NCBI RefSeq assembly: GCF_000253155.1
Contig: NC_015291.1
Coordinates: forward strand, 1,583,001 to 1,647,000
Reading direction: 5' to 3'
DNA length: 64,000 nt
Origin: Streptococcus oralis Uo5
Lineage (GTDB): Bacteria; Bacillota; Bacilli; Lactobacillales; Streptococcaceae
This document shows, piece after piece, positions 33,451 to 41,911 of the stretch. The position numbers and the translations under genes are program-made. The notes under the pieces were generated by a model. It did no database searches. It was not told the origin of the DNA and saw only the letters and a program-made list of their open reading frames with translations. The stretch's first letter is position 1. Each line of letters opens with the position of its first letter.

Positions 33451-34866
33451 CTAATTTTTCCTAATAACTTGTTTTAATTCTTTTACATCTACCACTTTCA
33501 GAGATAGAATTGCAAAAAGATAAATGATTCCACCAAGCACTGCAAATGCTAGAACATTTAGGGTTGGCGAAAAATGTATAACTGTTTTTGAACCTAGCAG
33601 AATGCCATACATGATAGCTGACGCTAGAACAATTTTTGTCATAGATCCGATAATAGGAACTTCTTTTAGGTATCTACGGGTAAAGTATAATTGTATCGCC
33701 CATACCAACGCCTCTGTCAAAACAGAAACAATGGCTGCTCCTATATATCCCAGTTTAGGAAGGAATAGTAAGTTCAAACCTACACTGATAATTGCGGGAG
33801 CTGTTGTTGAAATCATGAACTCTTTATTTTGATTGTGAGGTATCAGGATCTGAATTCCCATGATATTGGTCCAACCGATAAAGAACATACGGAAGATCAT
33901 AATGGCGATTGCATAACGTGCATCCTGAAAATCCTGCCCAAGGAAAAAGCTAACAAAATCATCGTTGACGATTAAAATTCCTGCCATCATTGGGAAAATC
34001 ACTAGATTATAAATGAGGAAGGACATCTCATGCATTTTGTTAACCGCTTTATGATCACCTGTCGCTAACAAATGCGCGACACGAGGCAACATAACGCTTC
34101 CCAAGGAAGTTACCAAGGTCAGAAGGATATTTACTAATTTTAGGGCCTGGTCATAAATCCCTACATCTTTTGTAGAAGCTAAGGCTCCAAGCATGGTACG
34201 ATCCAGCGTAATGTACAAAGAAATCGCTACTTGAGGAAGGAATAATAATATGACCGGCTTTAAATGATGTCTAGCATATTCTATGCTAAAATGAGAACTA
34301 CCGATAAACTCCCGAGCAGGCACCCACATACTTAGTTGCCCCAAGAGTTCAAATATGGTTAGCAAAAAAACATAGAGATATAGGTCATTTGCAGATTTGA
34401 CAAAGAGAAAGATTGAAATGACTCCAACGAGTTTAACTGTGATATTTCGAACAGTAATCTTTCGAAAATCTTCTAACCCTTGAAAGAGCCAGGAAATGTC
34501 TAAACCTTTTGAAACTAAACTCAAACCTAGAATGTAGGCTACCGGATTTTGCATAAAGGGAAGAGTTAAACAAAGAAGACAATACAAGGTTAGAGAAAGA
34601 ACTGTTGCCCCTAATTGTAGAGAGTAGATACCCCAAAAGTTTTTATTAATCTCATTACGATGTCCTGAAATGACCTTGGTCCCATAGTTAGCAACTCCCA
34701 GCGTCGCTAAGAGAATAAAGTAGGTGACAATGGAATTAAAGTATCCATACGTCCCTAAATCATCCGAAGAAAAGACCCGTGTTACATAGGGAGTCGTAAT
34801 GATTGGGAGTATAATCACTAATAACTGATAAGAAAGATTGTAGGCGTAGTTTTTTAATACTTTCAT
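33451..34866 (-). CDS. wzx: Wzx oligosaccharide flippase
   Basis: Flips the undecaprenyl-diphosphate-linked repeat unit across the membrane. 471 residues, about 12-14 membrane segments, beginning KNYAYNLSYQLLVIILPIIT with PYVTRVFSSDDLGTYGYFNS, the classic start of polysaccharide-transport (MATE-like) flippases. The ATG at 34866 overlaps by 3 nt the stop of a 31-codon frame (34863-34958), which suggests translational coupling. Confidence 0.93.
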   Translation of the reverse strand: MKVLKNYAYNLSYQLLVIILPIITTPYVTRVFSSDDLGTYGYFNSIVTYFILLATLGVANYGTKVISGHRNEINKNFWGIYSLQLGATVLSLTLYCLLCLTLPFMQNPVAYILGLSLVSKGLDISWLFQGLEDFRKITVRNITVKLVGVISIFLFVKSANDLYLYVFLLTIFELLGQLSMWVPAREFIGSSHFSIEYARHHLKPVILLFLPQVAISLYITLDRTMLGALASTKDVGIYDQALKLVNILLTLVTSLGSVMLPRVAHLLATGDHKAVNKMHEMSFLIYNLVIFPMMAGILIVNDDFVSFFLGQDFQDARYAIAIMIFRMFFIGWTNIMGIQILIPHNQNKEFMISTTAPAIISVGLNLLFLPKLGYIGAAIVSVLTEALVWAIQLYFTRRYLKEVPIIGSMTKIVLASAIMYGILLGSKTVIHFSPTLNVLAFAVLGGIIYLFAILSLKVVDVKELKQVIRKN

Positions 34867-34958
34867 TTCAAGTCATCCAATTTAGAATTAATCAGTGAAA
34901 ACAAAAAGTTTGACTGGTCATACTTATAATGGTCAATTATTCTAAAAACTTCTTTCAT
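34863..34958 (-). CDS. Small open frame (31 aa) overlapping the wzx start
   Basis: Minus-strand ATG at 34958 preceded by GAGGAAAT at good spacing; the product starts MKEVFRIIDHYKYDQ and ends SKLDDLK, with its stop overlapping the wzx ATG. No known family is recognised. It may be a real small protein, a coupling leader for wzx, or the 3' tail of a lost gene. The 60 nt before it contain the palindrome ACGATACTATCGT (35015-35027) at the end of the preceding GT2 gene. Confidence 0.4.
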   Translation of the reverse strand: MKEVFRIIDHYKYDQSNFLFSLINSKLDDLK

Positions 34959-35020
34959 ATTTCCTCTTTCCTACATTTTTTTGACACTTGTTGCAAATTA
35001 AATTGGATCTATGCACGATA

Positions 35021-35974
35021 CTATCGTAGCAACAAATACAATCTAGGGTTTAACATAAAAATAAGGTATTTTAGTTTTAGTTTCCATGATAACTTATTAT
35101 TTTTTAACAAGTCACTCATTTCGACTCTCAACAACTCTTTATCTTTTGAAAAATCTTTTAAGCCTGAGTCAGCTTTTGCACCAATTACTACAAAACCACC
35201 TAATAATTTTTTAGCTTGCAAAGCTTGCTTTAATTCTGGACTCTGAATGTACTCTCTTTTAATAACTTCCTCATTTTTTGCAACAGCTTCAAAGAAATCA
35301 TATCTTTTTTCAGTAAAAATTGAACGAACTATACTCCCTTCCCTACGATAGTAATTGTAGGTTTCAAGCGGACTGATCACGATTCTTTCAGCCAAGGCAA
35401 GGTGTTCTCCTACAACATAAAAATCCTCATAGATTTTCCCAACTGGAAAAGGGACTCGTTCCAATATGCTTTTTTTATAAAGCTTAGCACAGGCAGAAAC
35501 CGTTGCAACTTTGTCATCCAACATTAGTTCCAGAGCCTTTTCTTTTGTAATCGGAGCCAAATCTTTATAGTCTGAGTCTTGCAATCGATAAGAAGTATAA
35601 GCATTATATTTTGAAGTAGCTTTTACCTTTGTTGAAATCAAGTCTGCTTGATGTGTTTCCTGAATTTTCACGATTAACTCTAGAGTATATTCTTCAAGAT
35701 AATCATCCGGATCTAAAAAGAAAATCCAATCTGAGTTGGCTTTTGCCACTCCAAAGTTACGTGCATCAGATAATCCACCATTTTCTTTGTGGAAAACATG
35801 GATATTTTCATATTGCTTTGCATAATCTTCGCATAATAGAGGAGAATCATCTGTGGATCCATCATTTACAAGGATTACCTCAAAGTTTTGATAGGTCTGT
35901 TTAATTAAGCTTTCTATCGCAAAATGCAGATAGTCTGCAACATTATAAACAGGAACAACGATGCTGATAAACAT
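35021..35974 (-). CDS. GT2-family glycosyltransferase of the capsule locus
   Basis: Adds one sugar to the capsule repeat unit at the cytoplasmic membrane face. 317 residues with the GT-A start ISIVVPVYNVADYLHFAIES, the nucleotide motif VILVNDGSTDDSP, HKENGGLSDARNFG, and the DxD-type FFLDPDDYLEEYT near residue 90; the C-terminal end is basic and hydrophobic (LKLKYLIFMLNPRLYLL). ATG at 35974 follows AGAGAGAGG. The sugar specificity is not readable. It directly follows a decayed GT2 copy. Confidence 0.9.
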   Translation of the reverse strand: MFISIVVPVYNVADYLHFAIESLIKQTYQNFEVILVNDGSTDDSPLLCEDYAKQYENIHVFHKENGGLSDARNFGVAKANSDWIFFLDPDDYLEEYTLELIVKIQETHQADLISTKVKATSKYNAYTSYRLQDSDYKDLAPITKEKALELMLDDKVATVSACAKLYKKSILERVPFPVGKIYEDFYVVGEHLALAERIVISPLETYNYYRREGSIVRSIFTEKRYDFFEAVAKNEEVIKREYIQSPELKQALQAKKLLGGFVVIGAKADSGLKDFSKDKELLRVEMSDLLKNNKLSWKLKLKYLIFMLNPRLYLLLR

Positions 35975-35975
35975 A

Positions 35976-36300
35976 CTAAACGCCTCTCTCTTTTTCTTTT
36001 TTTTCAGAGTATTTATTTAAAATCGGATTAAAAATTATTCCCAAAGCAAAGTTAGTCCTATAATTTAAATTAGACAATCTGGCAAATTTTTTCGTAGGAA
36101 CGTATTTATATGAGCTTTGCTCAATCTTTCTATATAGTTCCTTTAACGACCTTTCCGAATTATTGACCATCCATGACAACCAGTACTTCAAATTTATTTT
36201 TATCATTCGGAAGCACTTGTTGAAAAGACTCCAGCCCTTTTGAAATGTAGTTCTAAATATTATAACTAGGCATTACAATTGATAACAAGCAATCCTTCAT
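35976..36300 (-). pseudogene. Degenerate, internally deleted GT2 glycosyltransferase
   Basis: From an ATG at 36300 the frame reads MKDCLLSIVMPSYNI, a textbook GT2 start, then a TAG at 36253-36255. The same frame goes on NYISKGLESFQQ and KFEVLVVMDG before more stops. The second half survives only as an open frame (35976-36206) ending LSNLNYRTNFALGIIFNPIL, which looks like a glycosyltransferase C-terminal tail. The central catalytic region is missing. The 76-codon frame is unlikely to be a gene in its own right. Confidence 0.78.
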
Positions 36301-36308
36301 CTTATCTC

Positions 36309-37391
36309 TTAAATCGTCTCAATTAGTTCAATCCACTGCTTGAGAATTTTCTCCTTATCGAATTTATCCATATTGTCTTTTGCATGTTCTGAGAAAGACT
36401 GTCTCAAAGCTTCATCTCCCATCAGTTCAAGCAATTTTTGGCTCAACTTGTCCGTATCATAACACTCAACCAGATAGCCATTAACTCCATCTTCAACAAT
36501 CTCATTTGGTCCTGTTGGACATCTGAAACTAACAATTGGGAGGTTGTATTGTTGAGCTTCCAGCAGAACTAGAGGTAGACCTTCATAGCGAGAAGTCATG
36601 ACATAAATTCCTTTATCTTCATAAATCAAATCCTGATTTTTTTCGAGTCCTTTTATGACTAACTTATCCTGTAAATCATTTTCGTTGATTAAATTTCTGA
36701 TTTTGTCCACTTCATCTTGACTTCCGGAACCGTAGATTTCCCAAGTCCAGTCAGACCTTTTCACTAACACTTTTTTCGCGACTTGAACAAGGTAATCAAA
36801 TCCTTTTTGATAATCAAAACGACCAACCGTCACGATTTTAGTTGAATTTTTATTATAGGAGACATCTGAAAGAGAAGCCTCTTTCCAATTATAGATGTAG
36901 CAAATCCTTTCTTCAGAAACACCGTATTTTTTTATATAGTTTTCACGATCTTCTTGAGTAAGGGTCACGAGTTTATCAGCAAATTTCGCTCCAATATACC
37001 TTTGTATCTTCTTAACTTTAGTATCAATATCTACTATAGAATTTGTATGGTCGCAGGAAACAAATTTTGTTCTCAAACCAATTGTACTTGCTACACCAAC
37101 TGCATTCATACTCATTCCGATTCCAAAAACAATATCAATGTTCTCTTCTTTCAGATAGTTTCTCAACAACTTGACCGCTTCGAGAAAATTTTTACTCATA
37201 GATATTTTCTTTGATGATAAATTTTGATATCGAACCGATTGTTTTAGCGAGAAGAAATTGTTTTCTGTAGAAATCATCGAGAGAAGATGAACTTCATACA
37301 TAGTTGATAACTCATTTGCAAGGCTGGTTGCTACTTTCAGTCCTCCATCTGTTCTATCGATACTCCATTTCACTAAAGCGATTTTTTTCAT
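36309..37391 (-). CDS. GT4-family glycosyltransferase of the capsule locus
   Basis: Retaining GT-B enzyme that adds a sugar to the lipid-linked repeat unit. 360 residues from the ATG at 37391 (MKKIALVKWSIDRTDGGLKV), chosen over an ATG at 37424 that would overlap licD; GAAGGGGAAG lies upstream. The C-terminal domain has IVTVGRFDYQKGFDYLVQVA and the ExE-type motif TSRYEGLPLVLLEAQ, then PIVSFRCPTGPNEIVEDGVN, standard for GT4 enzymes. It begins 7 nt after licD. Confidence 0.9.
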   Translation of the reverse strand: MKKIALVKWSIDRTDGGLKVATSLANELSTMYEVHLLSMISTENNFFSLKQSVRYQNLSSKKISMSKNFLEAVKLLRNYLKEENIDIVFGIGMSMNAVGVASTIGLRTKFVSCDHTNSIVDIDTKVKKIQRYIGAKFADKLVTLTQEDRENYIKKYGVSEERICYIYNWKEASLSDVSYNKNSTKIVTVGRFDYQKGFDYLVQVAKKVLVKRSDWTWEIYGSGSQDEVDKIRNLINENDLQDKLVIKGLEKNQDLIYEDKGIYVMTSRYEGLPLVLLEAQQYNLPIVSFRCPTGPNEIVEDGVNGYLVECYDTDKLSQKLLELMGDEALRQSFSEHAKDNMDKFDKEKILKQWIELIETI

Positions 37392-37398
37392 CTTTAAA

Positions 37399-38235
37399 CT
37401 ACACTTCCCCTTCATTTTCACCAAGTGATATAATCTCGTAGTGGTGAAGAGCCCTTTTATCTTCTGGTGGCAATTGCATATAATCCGCTCCGTAAATGGC
37501 TGTTAGATATTCTTTGTATTTACAAGGACAACAAAGTTTAAGATCTTCAAACTGTAATAGGACTGGTTCTCCAAAGTAATCACTTGGTACTATCTCTTTT
37601 AATTTGTAAGCTCCCGTATAATTTCCTGCATAAGCTTCATCAAACAAATATTTTTTTATCGTTTGTAAATATTTTTTCTGAGCCCATGTAAAGGAAATAA
37701 TCTTCTCAATATTAACAGCATTCGCAAAAGCAATAATTATCTTTTCAATGAATGGCCGATTTTCTTTTTTCTGATTCACCAAACTATTGAATTGCGAGAG
37801 TTGAACCATCATCCTTGCGTACAAGTATCTCAAAGAATGAATTTTTTTCTTTAAAACATTAGAAGGCATACCATCCAACGGAAAAATGTCTATCCACAAA
37901 CTCTCTACCAATTCTTCTTTACTATAATTCATGATGATTTTTGTAGAATCATCTCGGATCACAGAGAAAGCTTTTTTGTAATTTAATGTATCTTCGCTTA
38001 AAAACTTGTAGTTTTCTGGTAAGACATTTGAAGCTATTTTTTTAAACTTTTCATAATCTTCTCTCGGCATACCGATATCGATGTCATCATCCCAAGGTAT
38101 GAAACCTTTATGACGTACCGCTCCTAACAAGGTCCCACCTAGAGCATAGTAGGTTAGGTTATTTTCTTCGCAAATATTAATAAACTCTTTCAAAATAGAT
38201 AATATCTTATCTTGAATGATTTTGATATCCGACAT
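37399..38235 (-). CDS. LicD-family phosphotransferase
   Basis: LicD enzymes transfer phosphocholine, or in related enzymes other phospho-alcohols, from CDP-activated donors to sugars. 278 residues with the family core at 33-55: GGTLLGAVRHKGFIPWDDD followed by IDIGMPRED, where Asp49-Asp50-Asp51 and Asp53 form the metal site, and WIDIFPLDG further on. ATG at 38235 follows AGGAGGAAAG. In this locus it predicts a phosphodiester substituent on the capsule repeat. Whether the group is choline cannot be told from sequence; no CDP-alcohol synthesis gene is in the window. Confidence 0.88.
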   Translation of the reverse strand: MSDIKIIQDKILSILKEFINICEENNLTYYALGGTLLGAVRHKGFIPWDDDIDIGMPREDYEKFKKIASNVLPENYKFLSEDTLNYKKAFSVIRDDSTKIIMNYSKEELVESLWIDIFPLDGMPSNVLKKKIHSLRYLYARMMVQLSQFNSLVNQKKENRPFIEKIIIAFANAVNIEKIISFTWAQKKYLQTIKKYLFDEAYAGNYTGAYKLKEIVPSDYFGEPVLLQFEDLKLCCPCKYKEYLTAIYGADYMQLPPEDKRALHHYEIISLGENEGEV

Positions 38236-38343
38236 ACTTTCCTCCTATATAAATCGAAATAAAACCGTCTTTCCAGCCTATGCTCTTTTAAGTTCTTGTT
38301 AAATAGTTCTTACCATTTCACTATACGTTTTTTCAAATGAATG
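38236..38343 (-). pseudogene. Gap between licD and wzy with a possible glycosyltransferase tail
   Basis: Directly after the wzy stop the minus strand reads in one frame HSFEKTYSEMVRTI followed by TAA (about 38299-38343). This resembles the C-terminal end of a GT4-type transferase. No start or upstream part exists, so it may be the stub of a deleted gene. The rest of the gap holds the licD ribosome site. Confidence 0.3.
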
Positions 38344-39537
38344 TTATTTTAACTGTTCATCGCCTTCATCAGAAAACTGATAATCCGAGTTTATTAAAGC
38401 GCCTACCAATATCCAAAAAATATTATTATGAAGATAGAAATTCAAATCATCAATCATGGAATGAAAACTCATCATTATCAAAATAAAAGCAAGAACCCAT
38501 TGACGACTTTTAATAACTTTAGACAAAGTCAAAGTTAGAACTGAGACCATTAATCCCAGGATGAGTAAGCCAAATCTTTGTAAGATTTGGACATACAAAT
38601 TGTCCACATACAGATAGGTCTGATAGTTTCTAACACCTTCAACAGTCAGACCATTCCCATTCCAGTAAACTGGTCGTCCAAAAAATCCAAAACCATAGAG
38701 ATTTAAAGATTTATTAGCCAAGTATATCCGACCACCTAACATATGATTCGCTTTAAAAAGAAGATCATTGATAAAAGAATGACTTGAATTGAGATAGGTA
38801 ACGGAGACCCAAAAACTAATAACTGCATTTACAATAAAGGTTGGTTTAAAAACTTTAATCACATATCCTAACTTTGAAAATAGTTTCGGAAACCATTTTA
38901 TTAACAAACTGCATGCCAGCAATACACAGGAACTATAAAATGTTAAACGAGAATCCGTTTGATCATATACCCAATAAACTGATAGAGCTAACAGTAGCCA
39001 TTGCCAGTATTGGATTTTGTTTTGCTTTAAATAAAACACAATAGCAACTATATTCATCAGTAAAACCGAAGGAAATAGAGCATATCTAAAGCCTAGGTAG
39101 GCCCGTACTCGAGGACCAGAAATTTCTATATAATTCGTTATTATTCCTAATCTTGCGCTTATGATAACAAAAAACAACAAGCACATACTAACGACTAATG
39201 AAGTTTTCGCCACCTTCTTAAAGGGAATATCTCGTAAAGTATAAATAAATAATATACTTACAGGAAGTTCTGAACTGAGAGATGTCATTTTCCCCACTAT
39301 AAAATAAATTAAAACCGTTGCAAACAAACCAATGAGAGTTCTATAATCATATTTTCGCTTAAACGACTCTTTTATAAACAAAAGAAAGAGGGAAAAAGCT
39401 ATCGCTAATTTATAAACTGTTCCAGGTAGATACCGAGCATAAAAAGTTACATTTAATATCGAAACCGTTAAAAATATCCCTAAAGCAACAAGAGCCAAAA
39501 GTTCTGGTACAGATTTTATTTTTAGTACTAATTTCAT
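38344..39537 (-). CDS. wzy: Wzy capsule repeat-unit polymerase
   Basis: Predicted membrane polymerase that links repeat units on the outer face. 397 residues with about ten hydrophobic segments and a large, probably external loop between about 270 and 320 (HMLGGRIYLANKSLNLYGFG, YWNGNGLTVEGVRN), the pattern expected of Wzy. Sequence is locus-specific, as usual for this family, so the call rests on topology, context and the absence of any other candidate in the operon. Confidence 0.82.
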   Translation of the reverse strand: MKLVLKIKSVPELLALVALGIFLTVSILNVTFYARYLPGTVYKLAIAFSLFLLFIKESFKRKYDYRTLIGLFATVLIYFIVGKMTSLSSELPVSILFIYTLRDIPFKKVAKTSLVVSMCLLFFVIISARLGIITNYIEISGPRVRAYLGFRYALFPSVLLMNIVAIVFYLKQNKIQYWQWLLLALSVYWVYDQTDSRLTFYSSCVLLACSLLIKWFPKLFSKLGYVIKVFKPTFIVNAVISFWVSVTYLNSSHSFINDLLFKANHMLGGRIYLANKSLNLYGFGFFGRPVYWNGNGLTVEGVRNYQTYLYVDNLYVQILQRFGLLILGLMVSVLTLTLSKVIKSRQWVLAFILIMMSFHSMIDDLNFYLHNNIFWILVGALINSDYQFSDEGDEQLK

Positions 39538-39556
39538 TCTTATTATTCATCCCTAT

Positions 39557-40351
39557 CTAAAAACTCTGTCCATATTTTTTTCCAAAGAATTTTGCTTGTA
39601 AAAAGGACTTCCCTTTTTGAATCAAATCGATTTTTTCCATATAAATGAACGGAATCTCTTTTACCCGCAAATCTTGTTTTGCCAACCAAACATTAAACAA
39701 GCGTTCGCTGATTCTACCAAATAATCTAGCTTCAAAAGCAGAATAATCTGTTATATCTAATTTTTTATATAGTTCATCAATAATTGGGAATAACCATTCA
39801 CAATAAGCCGTCACATTCTCTTTAGACATGATAAACATATTGAACATATACCCACTGCGTTGTTTCATTATACTATCAAATGTTTCAACGTATTCTGGGC
39901 TTATCTCACTTATAATCTGACGCGTTATATCTAAATGCTTAGCATCGTGTGTATGAGAATAGTGCGAGTATAGAGTTTCAATGTAATACTTCCGTTTTTG
40001 GGGTACGATAACATCATAATTCGACATCAAGTTTTTCACTTCTGATTTTGAAAGGATAATATCATCCATACTGATTGCTTCACTATATGATTGTCTTTTT
40101 GATGTGAAATATCGACGATAATGTACTAATCCAAGATAATCACATTCTAAATTTTTCCATGCCCAATACAATCCCGTCAATTCGCAATAATAAGGATTAA
40201 GGTGAGAAATATGAACTCCTTGATTATCTGGTTGATAACCTAAATCTCCCTTCCCCTCACTGCCAACTTGGATAGGGACGTACAATTCCTTATCCTCCGG
40301 CATTTGAAATCTTTTATGTGTCGCAATTATTATTTTAAACGTTTTAGACAT
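39557..40351 (-). CDS. DUF4422-domain capsule glycosyltransferase
   Basis: 264 residues with the DUF4422 signature: KIIIATHKRFQMPEDKELYV, VGSEGKGDLGYQPDNQG, and LTGLYWAWKNLECDYLGLVHY followed by RRYF. Proteins of this family are found in capsule and exopolysaccharide loci, often right after the initiating transferase, as here. It is therefore the likely second-sugar transferase (inference from position). It is 19 nt before wzy. Confidence 0.85.
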   Translation of the reverse strand: MSKTFKIIIATHKRFQMPEDKELYVPIQVGSEGKGDLGYQPDNQGVHISHLNPYYCELTGLYWAWKNLECDYLGLVHYRRYFTSKRQSYSEAISMDDIILSKSEVKNLMSNYDVIVPQKRKYYIETLYSHYSHTHDAKHLDITRQIISEISPEYVETFDSIMKQRSGYMFNMFIMSKENVTAYCEWLFPIIDELYKKLDITDYSAFEARLFGRISERLFNVWLAKQDLRVKEIPFIYMEKIDLIQKGKSFLQAKFFGKKYGQSF

Positions 40352-40441
40352 TTCTATATCCTAATTCAATTTCCTTCATTTGTTACTATCTTAATAATCT
40401 TTTATTCCAAATAGTTCACCACTAAAACTATCTTGACCCGA

Positions 40442-40492
40442 AAAGATGAAATTGAATACAAAAGGATATCTTTAGTATTCAATTTCATCTTT
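40442..40492. repeat. Perfect 18-bp inverted repeat inside the capsule operon
   Basis: AAAGATGAAATTGAATAC (40442-40459) and its exact complement at 40475-40492 flank a 15-nt spacer. The stem lies in the 176-nt gap between the initiating transferase gene and the DUF4422 gene. There is no long T-run, so it does not look like a standard terminator; it could be an RNA processing or stability element, an attenuator, or the remains of a small mobile element. Confidence 0.85.
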
Positions 40493-40527
40493 ATATATTC
40501 CGCTCCATATCGACTCAGCTTGACTTT

Positions 40528-41163
40528 TCAATGCGCCCCTTCACGAGATAACACTCTTTTAATGGTCAAAAAGAAGATTTTGATATCTAACCGTAAAGAC
40601 TGATTTCTAGGATAATATAATTCCATCTCACAACGTTCAGGATAATATACTCCACTCCTACCAGAAACTTGCCATATCCCTGTAATCCCAGGACGAACAG
40701 ACAATAAAATTTCCTGTTCATCCTCGGTATATTCGTCTAGTTCATTTTCAAGAATTGGTCTTGGACCAATAAGACTCATATCACCTAGTAGTACATTTAT
40801 AAACTGTGGAACCTCATCAATACTTGTTTTTCTTATAAAATCTCCAATATTTGTAAGTCGTGGATCCTCATTTGGTGGCAATTTATAGCTATTCTTTTTA
40901 TACTTTTCATAAAGTTCCTTATTCGAAATCAGAATTTCTTCTGCATTCTCGACCATCGACCTAAACTTAATGATTTTAAATTTTTTCCCTCTGAGACCTG
41001 CTCTGCACTGTGTAAAAAATATACTTCCTTTGTAACCTTTCATTTTATAGATTACAAAGATGACCAGAGAACAGGGTAAAACTATAAATACCGTTCCAAA
41101 CAAGCCGATAAATACATCCATAGACCTTTTGAAGGCAATATAGATGATCTTGTTTTGTTTCAC
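40528..41163 (-). CDS. Undecaprenyl-phosphate sugar-1-phosphate transferase, short form (capsule initiation)
   Basis: Puts the first sugar-phosphate on undecaprenyl phosphate to start the repeat unit. 211 residues, the short catalytic-domain-only type: one N-terminal membrane segment (DVFIGLFGTVFIVLPCSLVI), then FKIIKFRSMVENAEEI, RLTNIGDFIRKTSIDEVPQF, GDMSLIGPRPILENE and VRPGITGIWQVSGR. It is half the length of WchA/CpsE, so the first sugar may not be the glucose common in such loci; WciI- or WcjG-type enzymes are the closest comparison. The start is GTG at 41163 with GGGGGAG upstream. Confidence 0.92.
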   Translation of the reverse strand: MKQNKIIYIAFKRSMDVFIGLFGTVFIVLPCSLVIFVIYKMKGYKGSIFFTQCRAGLRGKKFKIIKFRSMVENAEEILISNKELYEKYKKNSYKLPPNEDPRLTNIGDFIRKTSIDEVPQFINVLLGDMSLIGPRPILENELDEYTEDEQEILLSVRPGITGIWQVSGRSGVYYPERCEMELYYPRNQSLRLDIKIFFLTIKRVLSREGAH

Positions 41164-41218
41164 CTAAAACTCCCCCTTGTAATAATCCCCTTAGATAATT
41201 CTCCAACTACATGATTCC

Positions 41219-41902
41219 CTACTTTTTCCCATAGTTCCCATATGCTCCATAGGAGCCATATTTTTCAACTGAAGTATTAAATTTATTTAGAACTACTCCT
41301 AGAAATGGTTTGCTTGTTTGTTCGAGTTGTTCTTTAGCTTTTTGGACATCACGACGATTGGTTTCACCAGCAGCAGTTACCAAAACAGAAGCGTCACACT
41401 GTTGCGTGATAATCGCCGCATCGATAACAACTCCAATCGGGGCAGTATCTACGACGATGTAGTCAAAGTACTTGCGTAAGGTGTCAATCATGGTCGCAAA
41501 ATTTTCACTTTGTAATAAAGCTGTTGGGTTTGGTGATACAGAGCCCGCTTGAATGACAAACAAATTTTCAACATTGGTTTCACATAAACCTTGTGATAGA
41601 TCTGTCGTCCCAGATAAAAACTCTGTTAGACCTGTAATCTTTTCCCGTGATTTAAAGACACCTGACATGACTGAATTACGGATGTCCGCATCAATCAACA
41701 GTGTCTTATAGCCTGCACGCGCGAAAGCCCAAGCAATATTGGTAGAAGTTGTTGATTTTCCTTCCCCTGGTTTAACGGATGTGATCGAAATAACTTGCAG
41801 GTTATTCCCACTCAATTGAATATTAGTGCGAAGGGCATTGTAGTACTCTTCTGCTTTTCTTGCCTGATCCAATTTTTTATGTGCAATCTCTAACGTTGGC
41901 AT
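41219..41902 (-). CDS. wze: Capsule tyrosine kinase Wze (CpsD)
   Basis: BY-kinase that autophosphorylates on tyrosine and controls capsule assembly together with Wzd and Wzh. 227 residues: Walker A SVKPGEGKSTTSTNIAW at about 42-58, A' motif LLIDADIRNSV, Walker B YIVVDTAPIG, and a C-terminal tyrosine cluster KYGSYGAYGNYGKK that is the phosphorylation site. It follows wzd by 9 nt. Confidence 0.95.
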   Translation of the reverse strand: MPTLEIAHKKLDQARKAEEYYNALRTNIQLSGNNLQVISITSVKPGEGKSTTSTNIAWAFARAGYKTLLIDADIRNSVMSGVFKSREKITGLTEFLSGTTDLSQGLCETNVENLFVIQAGSVSPNPTALLQSENFATMIDTLRKYFDYIVVDTAPIGVVIDAAIITQQCDASVLVTAAGETNRRDVQKAKEQLEQTSKPFLGVVLNKFNTSVEKYGSYGAYGNYGKK

Positions 41903-41911
41903 TTTTCTCTC

